A DNA stretch of 12,623 nt from an uncultured bacterium. Its GTDB lineage: Bacteria > Actinomycetota > Coriobacteriia > Coriobacteriales > Atopobiaceae. Within the stretch, counting starts at the first letter, position 1. Each line of letters begins with the position of its first letter. The position numbers and the translations under genes are program-made. The notes under the pieces were generated by a model that did not search any database, was not told the origin of the DNA, and worked only from the letters and a program-made list of their open reading frames with translations. Positions 6,338 to 11,377 of this stretch are shown one piece after another. The stretch spans positions 1 through 12,623 of the forward strand of contig CAJMPT010000046.1 in assembly GCA_905215465.1 (NCBI GenBank). The letters are read 5' to 3'.

Positions 6338-6343
6338 TATACT
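6338..6343 (+). promoter_or_regulatory. Probable -10 element of the CDF exporter gene
   Basis: TATACT matches the -10 consensus at 5 of 6 positions and lies 41 bp before the start codon, giving a short leader of about 35 nt. No good -35 hexamer stands 16-18 bp upstream, because that place is taken by the dyad at 6311-6326, so the promoter may depend on an activator or be weak. Confidence 0.45.
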
Positions 6344-6384
6344 TCTCGCCCACTGACACGCCAAGTTGACGCAGGAGGGGCAGC

Positions 6385-7563
6385 ATGACGGACTGGCTCG
6401 TGAGGACGTTTGTCCCAGATTCCGAGAACGTTGGGGATCCTCAGGTCCGCACCAGGTACGGCCTGGTGGCAAGCATCGTCTGCATTGCGTGCAACGTGGC
6501 GCTGTGCCTTGCCAAGGGCGCAGTGGGCATAGCCACGGGCTCGGTCTCCGTGGTGGCCGACGCGGTGAACAACCTCTCGGACGCCTCCAGCAACGTGGTG
6601 AGCCTCCTGGGATTCAAGCTCGCCAGCAAGCCCGCCGACGAGGACCACCCCTACGGCCACGGGCGCTTTGAGTACCTGGCCGGCCTGGTGGTGGCCGTGC
6701 TGGTCACCGCCATCGGCGTGAACCTCGTCATGGAGTCCATGGCAAAGATCGCAAACCCCGAGGCAACGGAGTTTGGCATTGCAACCGTGGTCGCCCTCGT
6801 CGCCTCCATGGCGGTCAAGCTCTGGATGGCCGCCTTCAACCGCACGCTCGGCCGCAAGATCTCCTCCGAGACCCTGGCCGCCACGGCCGCGGACAGCAGA
6901 AACGACGTCATCACCTCCGCCGCGGTGCTTGCGGCCGCCATTGCCTCCCAGCTCTGCGGCGTGGACCTTGACGGATGGGCGGGCCTTGCCGTGGGCATCT
7001 TCATCTGCTGGAGCGGCTTTGGCCTGGTGAGGGACGCCATCAGCCCGCTTCTTGGCCGCGTCCCGGACCCCGAGCTCATAGACCAGATCAGGTGCAAGAT
7101 CCTCTCGTACCCCGGCGTCCTGGGCACGCACGACCTCATGGTCCACGACTACGGCCCCGGCCGCCAGTTTGCCAGCGCCCACGTGGAGATGGCCGGCGAG
7201 GAGGACCCCTTTGCCGCCCACGACACGCTCGACAACATCGAGCAGGACTTCAAGCGCGAGATGGGCCTGGTCATGACCCTGCACTACGACCCCATCGTCA
7301 CCAACGACCCGCAGGTCAAGGACATGCGCCACTGGATCGACCTGCACGTGCGAAGCATCGACCCGCGCCTCTCCATCCACGACCTGCGCTGCGTGCCCGG
7401 CCCCACCCACACCAACGTGATCTTTGACTGCGTGCGCCCGCACGACCTGCCCATGACCGACGCCGAGCTCAAGCAGCGCATCCAGGCAACCGTATCGGAG
7501 CGTTGGCCGGAGGCCGTCTGCGTGATAAACATAGACTCCAGCTACGTCTCCTCCGCGCAGTAG
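6385..7563 (+). CDS. Cation diffusion facilitator, probable Mn(II)-type exporter with an extra C-terminal domain
   Basis: A 392-residue inner-membrane cation/proton antiporter of the CDF family. About six membrane helices occupy residues 25-215. The transport-site motif in helix 2 is Asn62-x3-Asp66 (in DAVNNLSD) and in helix 5 Asp170-x3-Asp174 (ADSRNDV). In zinc-type CDFs a His occupies one of these places; the N-D/D-D set is typical of bacterial manganese exporters such as MntE, so Mn(II) is my best guess. A cytoplasmic dimerisation domain follows (about 228-305). Then comes a second region of about 75 residues (about 315-390) with an IHDLRCVPGPTHTNVIFD pattern that looks like another ferredoxin-like copy; most CDFs have only one, and usual length is about 300. 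AGGAGG (6373-6378) supports the ATG. The pth2-like gene follows after 33 bp, probably in the same transcript. Confidence 0.88.
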   Translation: MTDWLVRTFVPDSENVGDPQVRTRYGLVASIVCIACNVALCLAKGAVGIATGSVSVVADAVNNLSDASSNVVSLLGFKLASKPADEDHPYGHGRFEYLAGLVVAVLVTAIGVNLVMESMAKIANPEATEFGIATVVALVASMAVKLWMAAFNRTLGRKISSETLAATAADSRNDVITSAAVLAAAIASQLCGVDLDGWAGLAVGIFICWSGFGLVRDAISPLLGRVPDPELIDQIRCKILSYPGVLGTHDLMVHDYGPGRQFASAHVEMAGEEDPFAAHDTLDNIEQDFKREMGLVMTLHYDPIVTNDPQVKDMRHWIDLHVRSIDPRLSIHDLRCVPGPTHTNVIFDCVRPHDLPMTDAELKQRIQATVSERWPEAVCVINIDSSYVSSAQ

Positions 7564-7596
7564 GCGCGGAGGAGACGCCCAGACCCAGGAGGCCAC

Positions 7597-8031
7597 ATGC
7601 CCAACGTGAGCTACAAGTCCAAGCAGATGATCGTCATGAGGCGAGACCTAAAGATGCGCAAGGGCAAGATCGCCGCCCAGGCGGGCCACGCCTGCGTCGA
7701 GGCCACCCTCATGGCCCTTGCCCGCGAGGGACGGCTCGACCAGATTCGCGCAACCCAGGACTGGGTCTACGTTGACCACGCCGAGCAGGACCGCTCCCCC
7801 CTCACCGACTGGTTTGACGCCGGCGTGGCCAAGGTCTGCGTCTACGTGGACGGCGAGGAGGCGCTTCTGGACCTTGCCGCGCGCGGCCGCGAGGAAGGCT
7901 TTGCCGTGGCGCTCATCCGCGACGCGGGCATGACGGAGTTCCACGGAGAGGCCACCTTCACCTGCCTGGCCTTTGAGCCGCTCCCCGCAGAGAAGATCGA
8001 CCCCCTCACCGGAGACCTGCCCCTCTACTAG
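7597..8031 (+). CDS. Peptidyl-tRNA hydrolase, type 2 (PTH2 family)
   Basis: A 144-residue cytosolic protein that should free tRNA from stalled peptidyl-tRNA. PTH2 motifs: KQMIVMRRDLKM (9-20), KGKIAAQAGHA (22-32), KVCVYVDGEEALLDL (79-93), LIRDAGMTE (106-114) and ending IDPLTGDLPLY (134-144), the normal PTH2 C terminus. PTH2 is the standard enzyme of archaea and eukaryotes; bacteria normally depend on the unrelated Pth1, so this is probably an accessory copy. It is about 25 residues longer than usual because of an insert around 43-72 (RLDQIRATQDWVYVDHAEQD) ahead of the conserved W-x5-G region. AGGAGG (7587-7592) supports the start. It lies 33 bp after the CDF gene and is followed by a strong hairpin, so the two probably form one transcription unit. 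Confidence 0.85.
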   Translation: MPNVSYKSKQMIVMRRDLKMRKGKIAAQAGHACVEATLMALAREGRLDQIRATQDWVYVDHAEQDRSPLTDWFDAGVAKVCVYVDGEEALLDLAARGREEGFAVALIRDAGMTEFHGEATFTCLAFEPLPAEKIDPLTGDLPLY

Positions 8032-8057
8032 GCCGCAGCCCCACAGCCACCCGCGCC

Positions 8058-8100
8058 CACGCCGGCGAGAAGCACGCACTTCTCGCCGGCGTGTTGCATT
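8058..8100 (+). terminator. Strong hairpin terminator after the PTH2 gene
   Basis: CACGCCGGCGAGAAG (8058-8072) pairs perfectly over 15 bp with CTTCTCGCCGGCGTG (8079-8093) around a 6-nt loop, then TTGCATTT follows. It starts 26 bp after the stop codon. The T-rich tail is imperfect, but the stem is by far the strongest in the window. It separates the CDF-pth2 unit from the cysK-cysE unit. Confidence 0.8.
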
Positions 8101-8111
8101 TGGGCCTTGCC

Positions 8112-8125
8112 GGAATGTTAATTCC
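8112..8125. promoter_or_regulatory. GGAAT-N4-ATTCC dyad upstream of cysK
   Basis: Perfect 5-bp inverted arms (8112-8116 and 8121-8125) around GTTA, overlapping the candidate -35. A further ATTCC lies at 8150-8154, next to the -10-like hexamer. It is a plausible repressor site for cysteine control, but I cannot name the protein. Confidence 0.4.
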
Positions 8126-8151
8126 CACCACAGCGCTAGGTTTTTTCTAAT
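8122..8151 (+). promoter_or_regulatory. Candidate cysK-cysE promoter
   Basis: TTCCCA (8122-8127, 4/6 match) and TCTAAT (8146-8151, 5/6 match) are spaced 18 bp apart. Initiation would fall near 8158, giving a leader of about 100 nt that contains the small ORF at 8173-8247. The start of the pair overlaps the GGAAT-N4-ATTCC dyad. Confidence 0.4.
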
Positions 8152-8172
8152 TCCTACTTGTGTGAGGGGTTT

Positions 8173-8247
8173 ATGCGTGCCATCCTACCAACCAACGAGC
8201 ACGACCGCCCGCGGGCGGCATACCTCGTTACCAGAAAAGCTGCATAG
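8173..8247 (+). CDS. Possible 24-codon leader ORF of cysK
   Basis: ATG at 8173 runs 24 codons to TAG at 8245-8247 and would encode a basic peptide starting MRAILPTNEHD and ending RKAA. A GAGG stands 5 nt before the ATG. The stop lies 2 nt before the AGGAGG of cysK (8250-8255), so ribosomes ending here would be next to the cysK ribosome site, which could couple translation. It has no cysteine codon, which argues against classical cysteine attenuation. The perfect palindrome CCGCCCGCGGGCGG (8205-8218) lies inside it. It is unproven and may be chance in a GC-rich leader. Confidence 0.3.
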   Translation: MRAILPTNEHDRPRAAYLVTRKAA

Positions 8248-8261
8248 CTAGGAGGCACCAA

Positions 8262-9173
8262 ATGCGTACTGCTCGCAAGATTGAGACCCTCATTGGTTCC
8301 ACGCCCCTCGTGGACCTCTCCGACCTCGCCAATGGCAACGCAACCATCCTCGGCAAGTACGAGGCCACCAACCCCGGCGGGTCCATCAAGGACCGCATCG
8401 CCAAGGCCATCGTCGAGGACGCCGAGAAGAACGGCCGCCTTGCCCCTGGCGGCACCATCATCGAGCCCACCAGCGGCAACACCGGCGTCGGCCTGGCCAT
8501 GGTCGCTGCCGAACGCGGCTACAAGCTCATCCTCACCATGCCCGAGACCATGTCCATCGAGCGCCGCAAGCTCGCGGCTGCCTATGGCGCCCAGATCGTG
8601 CTCACGCCGGGTGCCGACGGCATGAAGGGCGCCATCGCCAAGGCCGACGAGATCCACGAGGCCACCCCGGGCTCCATCATCGCCGGCCAGTTCGTCAACC
8701 CCGCCAACCCGCGCGCCCACTACAAGACCACCGGCCCCGAGATCTGGGCCGACACCGAGGGCACCGTCGACGCCATCGTCGCGGGCGTGGGCACCGGCGG
8801 CACCATCTCCGGCACTGCCAAGTTCCTGAAGGAGCACAAGCCCGAGGTCTACGCCGTCGCCGTCGAGCCCGCCGAGAGCCCCGTCCTCTCCGGCGGCAAG
8901 CCCGGTGGCCACAAGATCCAGGGCATCGGCGCTGGCTTTGTCCCCAAGAACTACGACGCCGGGGTCATCGACGAGGTCCTGCCCGTCTCCTCCCCCGATG
9001 CCATCGCTACCAAGAAGTCCCTCTCCGAGAAGGCCGGCCTGCTGGTGGGCATCTCCGCCGGCGCTGCCGTCACCGCCGCCATCAAGCTGGCCGAGCGTCC
9101 CGAGTTTGTCGGCAAGACCATCGTGGCCATCCTGCCCGACACCGGCGAGCGCTACCTCTCCATGGACCTCTAA
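8262..9173 (+). CDS. cysK: Cysteine synthase A (O-acetylserine sulfhydrylase)
   Basis: A 303-residue PLP enzyme, normal CysK length, converting O-acetylserine and sulfide into cysteine in the cytoplasm. PLP-binding Lys43 lies in NPGGSIKDR (37-45). The substrate loop is TSGNTG (70-75), the phosphate-binding loop is GVGTGGT (175-181), and the pyrimidine-ring Ser lies in GISAGA (263-268). The end, PDTGERYLS (292-300), is typical. The start is supported by AGGAGG at 8250-8255. The IKDR and GVGTGGTISG context fits CysK rather than cystathionine beta-synthase, and no regulatory CBS domain is present. Its stop overlaps the cysE start by one base, so the two enzymes of the pathway are translated together; the proteins are known to form a cysteine synthase complex in other bacteria. 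Confidence 0.96.
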   Translation: MRTARKIETLIGSTPLVDLSDLANGNATILGKYEATNPGGSIKDRIAKAIVEDAEKNGRLAPGGTIIEPTSGNTGVGLAMVAAERGYKLILTMPETMSIERRKLAAAYGAQIVLTPGADGMKGAIAKADEIHEATPGSIIAGQFVNPANPRAHYKTTGPEIWADTEGTVDAIVAGVGTGGTISGTAKFLKEHKPEVYAVAVEPAESPVLSGGKPGGHKIQGIGAGFVPKNYDAGVIDEVLPVSSPDAIATKKSLSEKAGLLVGISAGAAVTAAIKLAERPEFVGKTIVAILPDTGERYLSMDL

Positions 9174-9769
9174 TGCTTGGCACGCTCCGCGAGGACATAA
9201 CCAGCGTCATCGAGCGCGACCCCTCCGTGCACTCGACGGCGGACGTCATCTTCTGGCACACCGGCATGCACGCCGTCTGGGCCTACCGCCGCGCCCACTG
9301 GCTCTGGGAGCACGGCGCCCACACGCTGGCCTCCCTCGTCTCCCGACACACGCGCAAGCGCTACGGGGTGGAGATTCACCCGGCGGCCCAGATCGGCCGC
9401 AGGTTCATGATTGACCACGGCATGGGCATCGTCATTGGCGAGACCTCCATCATCGGCGACGACTGCCTCATCTACCAGGGCGTCACCCTTGGCATGACCG
9501 GCAAACACGGCGGCAAGCGCCACCCCACCCTGGGCAACAACGTCATGGTGGGCGCCGGGACCATCGTGCTGGGAGACATCTACGTGGGAGACAACGTCAA
9601 GGTGGCCGCCGGCTCCGTGGTGGTCTACGACGTACCGGCAGACACCACCGTGGCCGGCAACCCCGCCCACGTCGTCCGCGAGAACCGCTGCCCCATGCTG
9701 CGCCTGGTGGAGCTTCCCGGAAAGCCCACCGACGTCGACGAGAACATCCGCTGGTCCTGCGCCTTGTAA
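9173..9769 (+). CDS. cysE: Serine O-acetyltransferase (EpsC/CysE type)
   Basis: A 198-residue left-handed beta-helix acetyltransferase that makes O-acetylserine from serine and acetyl-CoA, the substrate of the preceding CysK. A helical N-terminal part (1-60) is followed by VEIHPAAQIGRRFMIDHG (66-83), with the catalytic His82 in the DHG motif and Glu67 where E. coli CysE has Asp, as is usual in the short EpsC group. Then come hexapeptide repeats (GIVIGE, SIIGDD, NVMVGAGT, IYVGDN) and the GKHGGKRHPTLGN loop (110-122) that closes the site. The C terminus is NIRWSCAL, not the Ile that inserts into CysK in the well-studied complex. The start codon overlaps the cysK stop (TAATG), and no separate ribosome site is obvious, so translation is probably coupled. 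A hairpin follows 35 bp after the stop. Confidence 0.94.
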   Translation: MLGTLREDITSVIERDPSVHSTADVIFWHTGMHAVWAYRRAHWLWEHGAHTLASLVSRHTRKRYGVEIHPAAQIGRRFMIDHGMGIVIGETSIIGDDCLIYQGVTLGMTGKHGGKRHPTLGNNVMVGAGTIVLGDIYVGDNVKVAAGSVVVYDVPADTTVAGNPAHVVRENRCPMLRLVELPGKPTDVDENIRWSCAL

Positions 9770-9804
9770 CCCCCCATCAGACAGGCGCCTTGACCAAACA
9801 TCGA

Positions 9805-9853
9805 AAGGCCCGGACGAACGTGGACCCTCTCCCCACGTCCGCCCGGGCCTTCC
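9805..9853. terminator. Bidirectional hairpin terminator between cysE and the phospho-glucosidase
   Basis: AAGGCCCGG (9805-9813) pairs perfectly with CCGGGCCTT (9843-9851). An inner stem, CGTGG (9819-9823) with CCACG (9833-9837), extends the fold. The flanking A run on the left and T run on the right are short, but the fold works on both strands, which suits the convergent genes that end at 9769 and 9908. Nothing else is seen in this 138-bp gap. Confidence 0.65.
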
Positions 9854-9907
9854 CATGTGCTAGGACCGCGGACAGATGACGGGCCCCAGCACAATGGCTG
9901 GAGCCAA

Positions 9908-11374
9908 TCAGTAGTCGATGTCGTTCGCAAGGTCTCCGCCGTTGCTCGCGATGACCTTCTTGTACCAGAAGAAAGACTTCTTGCGTGACCGCTCGAGGCT
10001 TCCGTTGCCTTCGTCGTCACGATCGACATAGATGAAGCCATATCTCTTCTTCATCTGGCCCGAGGCGCAGGAGATCACGTCGATGGGACCCCATGTGGTG
10101 TAGCCGATAAGGTCGACCCCGTCCTCATTGACAGCCTTTCTGACCTGCTCGATGTGACGGGCAAGGTACTCGATGCGATAGTCATCCCTGATCTTGCCGT
10201 CCTCATCGATAACGTCCACCGCACCCATGCCGTTCTCGACGACAAACAGCGGAATCTGATACTTGTCGTAAAGCTCGTCCAAGGCGACGCGCAGGCCCAC
10301 TGGGTCGATCGGAAAGTTCCAATCGGTCGCGGTGAGGAAGGGGTTGTCGCGCGTCTTCACGAGCTCCTCCCCATCCGGGCTGCTGGCCATCACCGGATAG
10401 TAGTAGCTGAAGCCGATAAAGTCGACGCATCCATTGGCAAGCTCCCTTGCGTCCTGCTCACTGACCTCGAGCCTCACACCCATCCTGCGCTGCTGCTGAC
10501 GGCATAGGTTTGTGTAGCGACCCAAGACCATGACGTCGGTGAAGTACCAGTTGACAATCTGGTTCAGGCGCCTCGCGACGGCATCGTTTGGCGCCGATGT
10601 CTTAGAGTAGGTGGTCGGATACTGGACCATGCAGCCAATGCGGAACTCAGGGTTGATCTTGTGACCCAAGCTAACCGCCCGAGCAGACGCAACGAACATG
10701 TTGTGCGCCGCGATGACCTTGCTCCTGTTGACATCCTCTCCCTCGGTCCAAACGAGTCCGGCCTGGTTGAAGGGAACGGCCTTGTTGAATACCTCGTTTA
10801 TCTCGTTGAAGGTCATCCAGTACCTGACCTTGTTCCGGTAACGCCTGAAGACAACCTCACAGAAGCGCACGAAGCAGTCGATGAGCCCCCTGCTTCTCCA
10901 CGAGCCATACTCGGTCACCAGGTGCAGTGGGGTCTCATAGTGCGAGAGTGTGATGACGGGCTCGATGCCATGGGCAAGAAGGTCGTCGATAAGCCCGTCG
11001 TAGAAAGCCAGCCCCGCCTCGTTGGGCTCCTCCTCATCACCATTGGGGAAGATCCGCGCCCAGTCAATGGAGGTCCGGAAGCACTTGAAGCCCATCTCGG
11101 CAAAGAGCTCCACGTCCCCGTGGTACCGGTGATAGAAGTCGATTCCCGTGTGATTTGGGTAGTAGACGCCCTCGCGGCACTCCATGTGGATTTCGCGCGG
11201 CACCCGATAGGCACCCGGCGTCTGGACGTCCGCGATCGAAAGGCCCTTTCCTCCCTCGAGATGGGCGCCCTCGGCCTGGTTGGCGGCTATGGCCCCACCC
11301 CAAAGAAAGCCGTCGGGCATCGTCTTCGAAACGCTCGCATCCGCGAGCCCGACTGCGACCGTCTCGTCAGCCAT
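9908..11374 (-). CDS. 6-phospho-beta-glucosidase, glycoside hydrolase family 1 (BglA type)
   Basis: A 488-residue GH1 enzyme that splits phosphorylated cellobiose or aryl-beta-glucosides made by the PTS into glucose 6-phosphate and glucose or aglycone, in the cytoplasm. The acid/base is Glu191 in TFNEIN (188-193) and the nucleophile Glu380 in VVENGMG (378-384). The phosphate-binding trio is probably Ser435, Lys443 and Tyr445 in SCASGQMKKRYG, which marks it as phospho- rather than plain beta-glucosidase. Other typical parts are FLWGGAIAANQAEGA (23-37) and the closing KKSFFWYKKVIASNG (465-479). The first 18 residues are extra compared with most family members; a start at Met19 is possible, but a purine-rich ribosome site (GGGCGGAG) supports the upstream ATG. 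It begins 3 nt after the EIIC stop, so it is co-transcribed with the permease. Confidence 0.93.
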   Translation of the reverse strand: MADETVAVGLADASVSKTMPDGFLWGGAIAANQAEGAHLEGGKGLSIADVQTPGAYRVPREIHMECREGVYYPNHTGIDFYHRYHGDVELFAEMGFKCFRTSIDWARIFPNGDEEEPNEAGLAFYDGLIDDLLAHGIEPVITLSHYETPLHLVTEYGSWRSRGLIDCFVRFCEVVFRRYRNKVRYWMTFNEINEVFNKAVPFNQAGLVWTEGEDVNRSKVIAAHNMFVASARAVSLGHKINPEFRIGCMVQYPTTYSKTSAPNDAVARRLNQIVNWYFTDVMVLGRYTNLCRQQQRRMGVRLEVSEQDARELANGCVDFIGFSYYYPVMASSPDGEELVKTRDNPFLTATDWNFPIDPVGLRVALDELYDKYQIPLFVVENGMGAVDVIDEDGKIRDDYRIEYLARHIEQVRKAVNEDGVDLIGYTTWGPIDVISCASGQMKKRYGFIYVDRDDEGNGSLERSRKKSFFWYKKVIASNGGDLANDIDY

Positions 11375-11377
11375 ACG

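Larger units (their letters stand above)
5936..6384. other. 449-bp intergenic region with hairpins and no credible gene
   Basis: Divergent spacer between the prepilin peptidase (minus) and CDF exporter (plus) genes. The open frames crossing it (plus 5954-6313, minus 5926-6267) encode Arg/Ala/Pro-rich products with no recognisable domain and poor ribosome sites, so I treat it as non-coding. It contains overlapping hairpins at 6061-6084 and 6082-6104, a GC dyad GCGGAC/GTCCGC at 6244-6260, and the CDF promoter and dyad near its right end. No tRNA or known riboswitch core was recognised. No good minus-strand promoter for the prepilin peptidase was found. Confidence 0.5.

Noticed and set aside
5936..6384. 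Cyclic-di-GMP (GEMM) or manganese (yybP-ykoY) riboswitch in the divergent spacer
   Set aside because: A GGTAGCC-like piece on the minus strand and the Mn-type exporter prompted a check, but the conserved cores are not present, and the CDF leader from TATACT is only about 35 nt.
6337..7596. 419-codon minus-strand open frame opposite the CDF gene
   Set aside because: Antisense shadow of a clear membrane transporter; low-complexity Val/Gly/His/Asp content and no credible ribosome site or domain.
8205..8218. CCGCCCGCGGGCGG palindrome as a terminator or attenuator upstream of cysK
   Set aside because: As RNA it gives only about a 5-bp stem with a 4-nt loop and no T run follows, so an intrinsic terminator is not supported.
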